DNA from: Nitrososphaerota archaeon
Lineage (GTDB): Archaea; Thermoproteota; Nitrososphaeria; Nitrososphaerales; Nitrosopumilaceae
Assembly (NCBI GenBank): GCA_016215465.1
Contig: JACRJT010000001.1
Coordinates: 1-58,605 of the forward strand
Reading direction: 5' to 3'
DNA: 58,605 nucleotides
Of this stretch, positions 7,987-15,909 are shown one piece after another (within the stretch, counting starts at the first letter, position 1; each line of letters opens with the position of its first letter). The notes beneath the pieces were generated by a model, which did no database searches, had not been told where the DNA came from, and was given only the letters and a program-made list of their open reading frames with translations. The translations under genes were made by a program, and so were the position numbers.

Positions 7987-9561
7987 TTATGCACCCAGAA
8001 CTCCCTTCATATATGGAATTATGTCGTTAAAGAAAATGTCAGGGTATAGGCCAACAACTATGGTAAATCCTGCAAGCACCATCATAGGTGCAGTCATGTA
8101 CCAGCTTGCCTCTTTGACGTTGGAAAGGTTTTCAGGAAGTTTTCCAAAGAAGACGCGCTTTAGCATCCATAGCATGTAGGACATTGTAATTACAGTAGCT
8201 ACAAGTCCCAATCCAAATGTAACCATTCTTAGAACGGAGCCAGTTGCCGCATGATCCTTGATTGCAGTTTCAAGTGCTCCATAGAACAATGTCCATTCTC
8301 CCATGAATCCGCTAGTTGGCGGAACGCCGATGATTGTGAGTGCACCAATTACACCGCATACGGCAGTGATTGGCATTTTTCCTGCCAGTCCTCCAAGCTT
8401 GCTTAGGCTTCTTGAACCCACTTGGACTATCAGTACGCCTGCAGTCATGAAGAGGAGAGCTTTACCCAGCCCGTGGGTCACATACATCATTTCTGCCCCA
8501 GCTAGTCCCAAAGTAGAGTAAGAACCGATTCCAAACAAAATGTATCCCATTTGCGACACACTCGAATATGCAAGCAGTCGCTTCATGTCGTCTTGCATAA
8601 GTGCCATCGCCCCACCGTAGATCATAGTAGCAAGACCCCATATGTGGAGAAATAGTGCCATTTCAGCATATTGGTTTGGCAAGAATTCAATGATTAGTCG
8701 AAATATTCCGTATGCACCAATTCCGATCATCGCAGGAGACAAGAGTGCGCTAATTGGCGTCGGTGCCGCACCGTGGACATATGGCAACCAGATGTGGAAA
8801 ATAAATGCCGCAAGCTTTACCCCAAGTCCAATTACTATGGCAACTGCAGCAAGCATTACAACATTTGACGGAATCTTTGATTCCTGTATTGCAGTAAAGT
8901 CAAAGCTTCCAACGTTAAGGCCGATTGTCAAAAATCCTAACAGCAATACTACTGCACCTGCATGGGTCCAAAAGAGGAACATCAGGGAGATTCTTCGTCT
9001 CGGTCCGTCTCCCCAGAACGCGACTAGGAAGAAAGCTGGGATTAGCATTACCTCAAAAAATATGTAAAATTCTATCAGGTTTGTTGCAAGGACAGTTCCA
9101 AGCATTCCCATCGCAAACACAAGATACAGTGCAAAGTACAGGCCGGACTGGTGGTTCACATAGCTTGTCACGGCAGACGACTCCACTAGTGCGGTGGACT
9201 GGCCTGCTCCAGATTCGCTGGAATGGCCATGTGTGTGCTCCTCGAAGAATTCTTTGAACTTGTGTATCATGTACGGTTTTGAGTACAGTGCAAGAATTGT
9301 GCTTAGCACATAGATTATTACTGCAAACGGAATTGCAAGGCCGTCTAATTTGAAGCCAAATTCTCCGAAAAGCTTAGTCCAGGTGTAATGTTCCTCATAG
9401 TTTCCGCTCAGCGCTACGTTGATCACAAGGAATGTGCAATAGAGAAGCAGTCCAAATGTAAACCAAGTTGCAGGAGTCGGGCCTGCCTTTCTTCCAATGA
9501 TATATGCAACTGGTGCCAATAACAAGGGCAGGAAGACTGCCTGAAGTAATGCAAATTCCAT
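7987..9561 (-). CDS. nuoM: Complex I membrane subunit M
   Basis: A 524-residue antiporter-like subunit. It contains FYIFFEVMLIPAFF with the conserved Glu, KLAAFIFHIWLPYVHG with the channel Lys, and HAAPTP-like loop residues. An unusual hydrophilic stretch at about 110-140 (EEHTHGHSSESGAGQ) interrupts the hydrophobic N-terminal part and would lie in a loop outside the membrane. The ATG shares one base with the nuoK stop (TAATG), so translation is probably coupled. Part of nuoABCDHIJKMLN. Confidence 0.95.
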   Translation of the reverse strand: MEFALLQAVFLPLLLAPVAYIIGRKAGPTPATWFTFGLLLYCTFLVINVALSGNYEEHYTWTKLFGEFGFKLDGLAIPFAVIIYVLSTILALYSKPYMIHKFKEFFEEHTHGHSSESGAGQSTALVESSAVTSYVNHQSGLYFALYLVFAMGMLGTVLATNLIEFYIFFEVMLIPAFFLVAFWGDGPRRRISLMFLFWTHAGAVVLLLGFLTIGLNVGSFDFTAIQESKIPSNVVMLAAVAIVIGLGVKLAAFIFHIWLPYVHGAAPTPISALLSPAMIGIGAYGIFRLIIEFLPNQYAEMALFLHIWGLATMIYGGAMALMQDDMKRLLAYSSVSQMGYILFGIGSYSTLGLAGAEMMYVTHGLGKALLFMTAGVLIVQVGSRSLSKLGGLAGKMPITAVCGVIGALTIIGVPPTSGFMGEWTLFYGALETAIKDHAATGSVLRMVTFGLGLVATVITMSYMLWMLKRVFFGKLPENLSNVKEASWYMTAPMMVLAGFTIVVGLYPDIFFNDIIPYMKGVLGA

Positions 9562-9866
9562 TAGCCCTTCAAGCTCCTAAATTCTGCAATGTCCACATTC
9601 TTGTACATTCTGTATGCTACTATGATCAGTGCAAGTCCGACTGCCACTTCGGCTGCGGCAATCGCGATTGAGAATAATGCAAACGTCTGTCCCTGGCTGT
9701 TCGGGATGAATCGTGCAAATGCAACCAAGTTCAGGTTTGCAGCGTTGATTATGATTTCAATTGCAAAAAGCATGCGGATTGCATTTCGTTTTACCGACAC
9801 GCCGTAGATTCCAATTGCAAGTAATGCAATTGACACAATTACAAAGTCAATTAGTTCGTTGGTCAT
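9561..9866 (-). CDS. nuoK: Complex I membrane subunit K
   Basis: A small three-helix subunit (101 residues from the ATG at 9866) of complex I. It carries two buried glutamates: one in FAIEIIINAANL and one in AIAAAEVAVGLAL, both expected in NuoK and part of the charged axis that couples quinone chemistry to pumping. A longer frame starting at 9890 would add eight residues (MQEGRTWK) that are not NuoK-like. It overlaps nuoJ by 20 bases. Confidence 0.95.
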   Translation of the reverse strand: MTNELIDFVIVSIALLAIGIYGVSVKRNAIRMLFAIEIIINAANLNLVAFARFIPNSQGQTFALFSIAIAAAEVAVGLALIIVAYRMYKNVDIAEFRSLKG

Positions 9867-10359
9867 CTTCCATGTCCTCCCTTCTTGCAAGTGTTAGTGC
9901 GCCAATTACAGACGATGCCAGAATCAATGCCATTAGTATCAGAGCAGGCCAGTAATACGTGAGAAAGTCTGCGCCGATTGTTCTAAAGTCAATTGGTGGT
10001 GCATCGGTTTGAATCGTCTTTATTCCGGAGCTTAAGATAATTGCTCCAAGTGACACCATCATTATCAGCATTAATCCGATTCCAGCATACCTTCTTCTCT
10101 TGTCTTCGACTTTGAAGAAGATTAGCTGGCGTCTGACAAGCATAACTGTGAATAGAATCAAGACCGCAATAGATCCAATGTACACTGCGATTTGGAACAT
10201 TGCGACAAACGGAGAGTCAAGCAACAAAAAGTATCCCGCTATTCCTCCAAGTGTTCCCATTAGTGATATAGAGCCATAAATAAGGGAACGCACTTCAAGT
10301 GCTGCAATTGCAGAGCCAATTGTCAAAACGGATATGGCCAAAAACACTGTATCAGCCAT
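9847..10359 (-). CDS. nuoJ: Complex I membrane subunit J
   Basis: A 170-residue subunit with five predicted membrane helices from the ATG at 10359, which overlaps nuoI by 8 bases; an upstream start would add seven residues. The third helix region QIAVYIGSIAVLILFTVML contains the conserved tyrosine and glycine of NuoJ at the pi-bulge position. A basic loop (LVRRQLIFFKVEDKRRR) follows. It sits between nuoI and nuoK in the standard order. Confidence 0.95.
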   Translation of the reverse strand: MADTVFLAISVLTIGSAIAALEVRSLIYGSISLMGTLGGIAGYFLLLDSPFVAMFQIAVYIGSIAVLILFTVMLVRRQLIFFKVEDKRRRYAGIGLMLIMMVSLGAIILSSGIKTIQTDAPPIDFRTIGADFLTYYWPALILMALILASSVIGALTLARREDMEDDQRTN

Positions 10360-10849
10360 GTGTAGCACCCCTAGCGTCAAATACTATTTCGGCGTCTTGT
10401 TGCACGAACGGTTTTACCTGTAGTTGGGCAGGCGTGTAAATTAGTGCCTCTTTTGTAAATGACGATAACTCATAGTCGTTTGTCATGTAAAGCGCATAAA
10501 ACGGACATGCGTCAACACATAATCCACAAAAGACGCATTTTCCATAATCGATTTGCGGCATTATTGCCTTTTTGTTTTGTTTCCAGTCCTCTTGCACTTT
10601 GACCATGCCTATTGCCTCTGCCACTCCCTCGCATGCTATGGCACACAGCTGGCACCCTGTGCACTTGTCGTGGAACAGCATGTGTCTTCCCTTGTATCCC
10701 GCTATTCCAACACCGGTTGTTGGATCAAACTGATATCCATCTCCTACAAACTTTAGTTTTTGTTCTGGGTATCTGAGCGTGAATCGCTTTACGGCAAGAT
10801 GCTTTATTCCAGAGTTTAATGCTTTGATAATTCCAGTAGCTGTTCCCAT
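10352..10849 (-). CDS. nuoI: Complex I iron-sulfur subunit I
   Basis: A 165-residue ferredoxin-like subunit that carries clusters N6a and N6b and passes electrons to NuoB. The two 4Fe-4S motifs are complete: Cys63, 66, 69, 73 (CTGCQLCAIAC) and Cys105, 108, 111, 115 (CVFCGLCVDACP). In an enzyme without NuoEFG this subunit is the natural entry point for electrons, for example from ferredoxin, or the exit point in reverse flow. Its ATG follows the nuoH stop directly. Confidence 0.96.
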   Translation of the reverse strand: MGTATGIIKALNSGIKHLAVKRFTLRYPEQKLKFVGDGYQFDPTTGVGIAGYKGRHMLFHDKCTGCQLCAIACEGVAEAIGMVKVQEDWKQNKKAIMPQIDYGKCVFCGLCVDACPFYALYMTNDYELSSFTKEALIYTPAQLQVKPFVQQDAEIVFDARGATHG

Positions 10850-12154
10850 TTACAATATTCCCCCTGGACCTAGTACTCCTGCATACAGCAAGCCGAGTGC
10901 TATAAAGATGTTAACAAAAGATAATCCGATTAATTTGTACCAGCCAATGTGTAGTAGAAGATCAATTCTGATTCTTGGGAATACACCTCTTGGGAGAAGT
11001 ATGACAAATATGACGCCCATTGTTTTTATCACAAACCAGAGAACATCGTTGAGCATTTGCTGATCAAGTAGCGGTAGTCCTGGCAAGTGCAGAGTTATCG
11101 GCCCCATAGATATGCCATTTTGAATAATTTCTTCAGGGAACGGTGGCCATACCATAGGTCCGTGCCACCCGCCCAAGAACAGCACGACAAACAAGGCTGC
11201 AAACGCGTATAATTTGACATACGATCCTAGCTGAACCAAACCGTACATCATTCCTGAAAATTCGGTAAGCCATCCTGCGACTATTTCGCTTTCTGCCTCC
11301 GGAAGGTCAAATGGAATTCTTTCAAGTTCTGCCAATATGGCTATAAAGAACACGATTGCTCCGATCGGAAGGAAAACAATCCACCAGTAGTGATCTTGGC
11401 TTTGGACGATTTCTGTCAGGTTTAGCGAGCCAGTCAGAATTACGATTCCAAGGACTGACAAAATCAGTGGGATTTCAAATGAGACCATTTGGTGCAGCGC
11501 CCTTATTCCGCCAATGAATGGGAACTTGCTGTTTGCAGACCAAGCAGATAAGACGGTGATCACTGGGAAGAATCCGATTACTGCAAAAACTGCCAACAAC
11601 CCAACGTCGATATCTGCGACAACCCATCCACCGCTAGCAACTGGGATTAGAGACACAAATGCAGCGGCAGTTGCAACAAAGAGGACGGGTGCTGCCCAGA
11701 ATATTGGCTTGTCTGCTTTTGCAGGAATGATGATTTCTTTTGATATTAGTTTGAGGCCGTCTCCCATCAGCTGCAGTATTCCCTCGACTTTACCACAGTA
11801 GAACGGCCCTACTCGGAGTTGGAGCTTGGCAAGCATTTTTCTTTCGATAAAAATTGTCGCGGCGGCAAGCAATGCAGCAAATCCAAATCCTGGAAATGCA
11901 GTTATTCTGAAAAAGTCAGAATGAATAATTGATTTTAGCATCGGGATTTGTCTTGACGGATCAGCCAAGGTGGTCAGTGCAAGGTATGGGTCTAGGAGTT
12001 TGTTGCCATTGATAACTGGAAGCTCAATGTAAAACAAAAGTATCATCACAAGCGGAATTCCAATTAGCGTAAAGAGAGTAACTATCCAAAATACATTATC
12101 AAGGACGGATTTTAGGAAATAGCTAAAACGGAATTTTGGTGCAATGGCGGACAT
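10850..12154 (-). CDS. nuoH: Complex I membrane subunit H
   Basis: A 434-residue subunit that forms the quinone-access chamber with NuoB and NuoD. Signatures include ERKMLAKLQLRVGP and the acidic loop ERIPFDLPEAESEIVAGW, both diagnostic of NuoH. It is longer than bacterial NuoH (about 325) because of an extended N-terminal part and an extra loop with GGWHGPMVWPPFPEE. The stop abuts the nuoI start and the start abuts the nuoD stop, with no spacer. Confidence 0.96.
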   Translation of the reverse strand: MSAIAPKFRFSYFLKSVLDNVFWIVTLFTLIGIPLVMILLFYIELPVINGNKLLDPYLALTTLADPSRQIPMLKSIIHSDFFRITAFPGFGFAALLAAATIFIERKMLAKLQLRVGPFYCGKVEGILQLMGDGLKLISKEIIIPAKADKPIFWAAPVLFVATAAAFVSLIPVASGGWVVADIDVGLLAVFAVIGFFPVITVLSAWSANSKFPFIGGIRALHQMVSFEIPLILSVLGIVILTGSLNLTEIVQSQDHYWWIVFLPIGAIVFFIAILAELERIPFDLPEAESEIVAGWLTEFSGMMYGLVQLGSYVKLYAFAALFVVLFLGGWHGPMVWPPFPEEIIQNGISMGPITLHLPGLPLLDQQMLNDVLWFVIKTMGVIFVILLPRGVFPRIRIDLLLHIGWYKLIGLSFVNIFIALGLLYAGVLGPGGIL

Positions 12155-13288
12155 TTATCGGTCAGCCTCCACTGGCCAGTAGTTAAGACTCCAATAAACT
12201 GCTGGCATGTTCCCTAATTTTTCTCCCTTTAGCAAATATGGCATGCATATTAGATTCCTAAAGGAACCAACGCTCATCTTGACGCGGTATGGCTCTGGCT
12301 TGCTGCGTGAAACAATATAGCATCCAAGTGAGCCACGGCCGGATTCTACTCGCTTGTAGACTTCGTCGTTTCCGCCCTTTGGATTTGGTTTTAGCTTTAC
12401 CCTAACGGAACCGGATTTTGGCATCTTTTGCAGTGCTTGCCTAATGATGTTGCAGCTTTCAAGCATGTCAAGCCACGGAATTTTTGAGCGGGCATAAGAG
12501 TCGCCCTCTTTTAGAACGTTAGAGTGGACATCAAGTTCGCCATATACGTCGTATGGCTCTTTTTTTCTCAGGTCAAAGTCGACGCCGCTTGCGCGCAAAG
12601 TAGAGCCGGTAGTTCCAAGTCGTATTGCATCGTCTCTTGACAGAACGCCTGCACCACTGGTTCTTGATATCAAAATTGGATTATCATAAAATATTGCGGC
12701 GTATTCTTTGATTCGTTTTTCAAAATAATTAACGCGCTTGAGACACATGTCCTCAAAATTTGCTGGAACGTCGTTTCGAATTCCGCCCGGGACAAAATAT
12801 GCGTGCGTCACTCTAGCGCCTGTCATTTTTTCTAAAAGATCAATCAACAGCTCTCTATCGCCTGCAGGCCACATGAACATTGTAGAATGCCCAAGAAATA
12901 TTCCGTATATTGCAAGCCAGTATTGGATGTAAACACATCTGTTAAGTTCAGACGCTATAACTCGGAGATATTGCGCGCGCTCTGGAACTTCGACTCCAAG
13001 TAATTCTTCTACTCCAAGACAGTATGGGTATAGCACGTTGCAGGAATCATGAATTACAGGTCTTTCAAGGTGAGGGATGTTTTGGATATAGTTCCGGTAC
13101 TCTGCCATCTTTTCTTCTCCCCTGTGGACATAGCCAGGGTCTGGATCGCAGGATACAATATAGTCACCGTCCACTTTGATTATCAGCCTCATGTGGCCAG
13201 AACCTGGATGCTGTGGGCCAACGTTGAGCGTCATGATGCGCTCGTTTAGTTTTTCTAATTGCAGTCCAGGTGGTAGCTGAGTGGTCAT
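12155..13288 (-). CDS. nuoD: Complex I 49-kDa-type subunit D
   Basis: A 377-residue subunit homologous to the large subunit of [NiFe] hydrogenases that forms the quinone-reducing site with NuoB. It shows NVGPQHPGSGHMRL (quinone-site His), DPGYVHRGEEK and YLRVIASELNR. The hydrogenase metal-binding cysteine pairs are absent, as in true complex I, so hydrogenase activity is not expected. Three bases separate it from nuoC. Confidence 0.96.
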   Translation of the reverse strand: MTTQLPPGLQLEKLNERIMTLNVGPQHPGSGHMRLIIKVDGDYIVSCDPDPGYVHRGEEKMAEYRNYIQNIPHLERPVIHDSCNVLYPYCLGVEELLGVEVPERAQYLRVIASELNRCVYIQYWLAIYGIFLGHSTMFMWPAGDRELLIDLLEKMTGARVTHAYFVPGGIRNDVPANFEDMCLKRVNYFEKRIKEYAAIFYDNPILISRTSGAGVLSRDDAIRLGTTGSTLRASGVDFDLRKKEPYDVYGELDVHSNVLKEGDSYARSKIPWLDMLESCNIIRQALQKMPKSGSVRVKLKPNPKGGNDEVYKRVESGRGSLGCYIVSRSKPEPYRVKMSVGSFRNLICMPYLLKGEKLGNMPAVYWSLNYWPVEADR

Positions 13289-13291
13289 GCT

Positions 13292-13846
13292 CTATCTTCC
13301 CTTTATCTTAAAGTCCTTGCGCATTGGTGGTAAGTCTGCCCAGTCTTCCGGCAAAAGCAGTCGTCTATTATCTGGATGATTCTCAAAGTAAACTCCCAAC
13401 ATTTCAAAACACTCCCTTTCGTGAAACTCTACGCTGTAGAATATATCTCTAAGACTTGGCAGTCGGGTGCTATCGTTTCCAGGGTTTGGGTTTTCTTCAC
13501 GTGGAGCTCTTGTTGCTAATGTCAAAACCTGTTTTGATAACTCAGGATCGGTATAGGATCCAAGGTGGTATACAACCTCAATTTCTTTTTGATCAGGATA
13601 GTCAACACCTGTTACTGATTCTGCATGATCGAAATGAATCTCGTCCCGAAGGAATCTTGCCACCTCAAGCACGTCTTCTTTTTTTACCTTGACTCTGATT
13701 CTAGTTGGCTTTACGAATTCAATTGCCACTTTTGAGCTAAATTTGCCCTCAAGTTTGTCCGTTAGTGATTTTTCAAATTTTGGCAGCTCCTTTTGAGGTT
13801 GTGCTGTTGCTACTGGCTTTGTTTCGGGAGATTCTGGTTGGCTCAT
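13292..13846 (-). CDS. nuoC: Complex I 30-kDa-type subunit C
   Basis: A 184-residue peripheral subunit. The core (about 30-184) contains the alpha/beta domain with VEFHERECFEMLGVYFENHP, which matches the NuoC signature ERE-x-x-D/E-M-x-G, and ends in the basic GLPPLRKDF-like PPMRKDFKIKGR. The first 25 residues are a Pro/Gln/Glu-rich linker of low complexity. It lies between nuoB and nuoD; NuoC stabilises NuoD in the hydrophilic arm. Confidence 0.94.
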   Translation of the reverse strand: MSQPESPETKPVATAQPQKELPKFEKSLTDKLEGKFSSKVAIEFVKPTRIRVKVKKEDVLEVARFLRDEIHFDHAESVTGVDYPDQKEIEVVYHLGSYTDPELSKQVLTLATRAPREENPNPGNDSTRLPSLRDIFYSVEFHERECFEMLGVYFENHPDNRRLLLPEDWADLPPMRKDFKIKGR

Positions 13847-13855
13847 AAAGATTTT

Positions 13856-14371
13856 CTACCTAGCCTTCATCCTTTTGATTTTTTCTTGTAGCAGCATACA
13901 TCCTTGTATGAGGGTCTCAGGTCTAGGGGGGCAGCCTGGAACATACACATCGACTGGAAGTATTCCGTCAATTCCCGGCAGGACGTTGTACGAATCAAAG
14001 TATAATCCGCCGGTAATTGCACATGCGCCCATAGCGATAACGTATTTTGGTTCTGGCATTTGATCATATACCAGTCTGAGCCGGGGTGCCATCTTTCTTG
14101 TAATGGTTCCCTGTACCACAACTAGATCACATTGTCGAAGAGATCCAAATGCTTCGATGATTCCAAATCTTTCCACATCATATCGCGGACCTGACGCGGC
14201 GCCAAACTCCACACTGCAGCACGCAGTTTCGATATGTACAGGCCAGAGTGACCAGAGCCTACCCCAGTTAATGGCGTAGCCCAATGGCGCATCTATTGCC
14301 TTGACGAGGACATCCCCCAGCTTGCCGATAAACACATTTGCGTTCTGCGGAGTTACGAGTTCCTTTAGCAA
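13856..14371 (-). CDS. nuoB: Complex I N2-cluster subunit B
   Basis: A 171-residue subunit that holds the terminal 4Fe-4S cluster N2, the electron donor to quinone. All four ligands are present: the adjacent Cys51-Cys52 pair in ETACCSVEFG, Cys117 in MGACAITGG and Cys147 in PGCPPRPE. The start is TTG at 14371. A 43-base gap separates it from nuoA, the largest gap in the operon, but no promoter is obvious there. Confidence 0.96.
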   Translation of the reverse strand: MLKELVTPQNANVFIGKLGDVLVKAIDAPLGYAINWGRLWSLWPVHIETACCSVEFGAASGPRYDVERFGIIEAFGSLRQCDLVVVQGTITRKMAPRLRLVYDQMPEPKYVIAMGACAITGGLYFDSYNVLPGIDGILPVDVYVPGCPPRPETLIQGCMLLQEKIKRMKAR

Positions 14372-14414
14372 AGTAATCCCTCGCCTCTGCTACTTTGGAT
14401 ATAAGTAATAAAAT

Positions 14415-14789
14415 TTACCATATGTTTCGCCTCTTTGACTGATAAAGCGCAAACGCCATTGCCGCAAACATGATTCCCAGAAATGCAATAATTGGCAAAG
14501 TCGCAGTTTTTGGAAGATTAAGAAGTGTGCTGCCCCAAGCATACAGGAAAATTGACATTACGTCAAAAACAACAAACATCAGAACATACGAGTAATATTG
14601 CATCATAAAGTGAGTTCTTCCTTCTCCTTGCGGAACCTGGCCGCATTCCATTGGAAGGAATTTTACTGGATTGCTTCTTCTCCGTGGCGAAATCATACGT
14701 GATATCAAGAGTGCCGGTCCTACTGCAACTATAGCAAATCCAAACATCAGAAGAACATGACTAAAGTTAGCAGCATATTCCCCAACCAA
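14415..14789 (-). CDS. nuoA: Complex I membrane subunit A
   Basis: A 124-residue subunit with three membrane helices. The loop after the first helix contains KFLPMECGQVPQGEGR, where the Glu-Cys pair is the typical NuoA quinone-loop signature (ECG), and the second helix has FVVFDVMSIFLYAW with conserved Asp. It starts with TTG at 14789. A TATA-like TTTTATATTA box centred near 14815 is 26 bases upstream, so this is probably the leaderless first gene of the operon. Confidence 0.94.
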   Translation of the reverse strand: MVGEYAANFSHVLLMFGFAIVAVGPALLISRMISPRRRSNPVKFLPMECGQVPQGEGRTHFMMQYYSYVLMFVVFDVMSIFLYAWGSTLLNLPKTATLPIIAFLGIMFAAMAFALYQSKRRNIW

Positions 14790-14810
14790 ATCAGCTTGAC
14801 ACCCTGTTGA

Positions 14811-14820
14811 TAATATAAAA
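14811..14820 (-). promoter_or_regulatory. TATA-like box of the nuo operon
   Basis: On the minus strand the box reads TTTTATATTA, centred 26 bases before the nuoA TTG. It is the only strong A/T box between nuoA and the divergent peroxiredoxin gene on this strand. Confidence 0.55.
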
Positions 14821-14906
14821 AGCTATGCAAAAAAAATACACAAAAAAACGCGATCTAAATTATGATCTCATTATGATTGATATATGACAAAACCAAGTTG
14901 CAACTC

Positions 14907-15380
14907 ATGGCCGTAAATATTGGCGACAGATCTCCAGAATTTGATCTTGTCGATACAGAATTGAAAATGAGAAAACTAAGTGAGTTCAAAGGCAAAAAAG
15001 TAGTTTTGTCATTTTTTGTAGCTGCAAGCTCTCCTGTGTGCACTACAGAAATGTGTACGTTCAGAGACAGATGGGGTGAGATATCAAACCTAGGTGCCCA
15101 AGTAATTGGAATAAGTAACGATGGTCCATTTGCAAACAAGGCTTTTGCAGAAAAATTCAATCTTAGATATCCAGTTCTTGGAGACTACAAGAGCAAAACA
15201 ATTAGAGATTACGACGTACTGATGCCAGATCTTTTGCACGTTAAAGGATACGATGCTGCAAAGCGTTCTGTTTTCATATTGGATGAAAACGGAATCATCA
15301 GATACAAGTGGGTCTCAGAAAGTCCTCTAGTTGAACCAAACTATCAAGAAATAATTGACTTTCTAAAAAAAGGAAATTAA
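14907..15380 (+). CDS. Peroxiredoxin of the Bcp/PrxQ type
   Basis: Reduces hydrogen and organic peroxides in the cytoplasm. From the ATG at 14907 the protein has 157 residues with a thioredoxin-like fold. The peroxidatic cysteine is in SSPVCTTEMCTFRD, and a second cysteine follows after four residues, the CxxxxC arrangement of atypical two-Cys PrxQ enzymes. An upstream in-frame ATG at 14877 overlaps the TATA-like box (around 14875-14888) that is centred 25 bases before 14907, so the later start is preferred. It is divergent from the nuo operon. Confidence 0.9.
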   Translation: MAVNIGDRSPEFDLVDTELKMRKLSEFKGKKVVLSFFVAASSPVCTTEMCTFRDRWGEISNLGAQVIGISNDGPFANKAFAEKFNLRYPVLGDYKSKTIRDYDVLMPDLLHVKGYDAAKRSVFILDENGIIRYKWVSESPLVEPNYQEIIDFLKKGN

Positions 15381-15392
15381 TTTTTCTTTATT

Positions 15393-15905
15393 TTATTCTA
15401 TTTCTGCAAGAACGTCATTTTTTGCAACAGACATTCCGCTTTTGATTTTGAGCTTTTTGACGACTCCATCCTTGTGAGACTTTACTGAGACCTGCATCTT
15501 CATTGATTCCAAAACGCACACGACGTCGCCTTTTTTGACATTTGCGCCGTCTTCTACATTTACTGAGACTACTTTTCCAGGTATCTGGCTTCGCAGACTT
15601 GTTTGCGCATCGCCACTGTCGGCACCGCCGGTATTTTTGTAAACAATTTCAGCAAACTTGGAATTTGTGTTTACTTTCATTGGAATCCCGTCAACTACGA
15701 GATTCATTTGGGCAGTTGTGTGTTCAAGATACTTGACTTTGTGGTATTTTTGATCCAAAATGAATTCAACTCCCCTAGAACTCATGCTGAGAACTTTAAG
15801 CTGGTGTTCTTGGGAGTCTATCTTAATTACGTACTCGTTGTTTCCCAGATTTTTGAGTATTTGACCCTGAAATGTTCCCGTTACATCTTCTATTTTGTAT
15901 TCCAT
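15393..15905 (-). CDS. Biotin carboxyl carrier protein of acetyl/propionyl-CoA carboxylase
   Basis: A 170-residue carrier. The C-terminal biotinyl domain (about 103-170) holds ESMKMQV with the acceptor Lys136; the first residue of the classical AMKM is Ser here. The N-terminal 90 residues resemble the linker/BT-like part of decarboxylase or carboxylase carrier proteins. With the biotin carboxylase and carboxyltransferase genes upstream it completes the enzyme that fixes bicarbonate in the 3-hydroxypropionate/4-hydroxybutyrate cycle. Four bases separate it from the biotin carboxylase gene. Confidence 0.93.
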   Translation of the reverse strand: MEYKIEDVTGTFQGQILKNLGNNEYVIKIDSQEHQLKVLSMSSRGVEFILDQKYHKVKYLEHTTAQMNLVVDGIPMKVNTNSKFAEIVYKNTGGADSGDAQTSLRSQIPGKVVSVNVEDGANVKKGDVVCVLESMKMQVSVKSHKDGVVKKLKIKSGMSVAKNDVLAEIE

Positions 15906-15909
15906 GTTA

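Noticed and set aside
7660-8179. Overlapping frames antisense to nuoL and nuoM
   Set aside because: They are mirror images of hydrophobic membrane genes, a common artefact.
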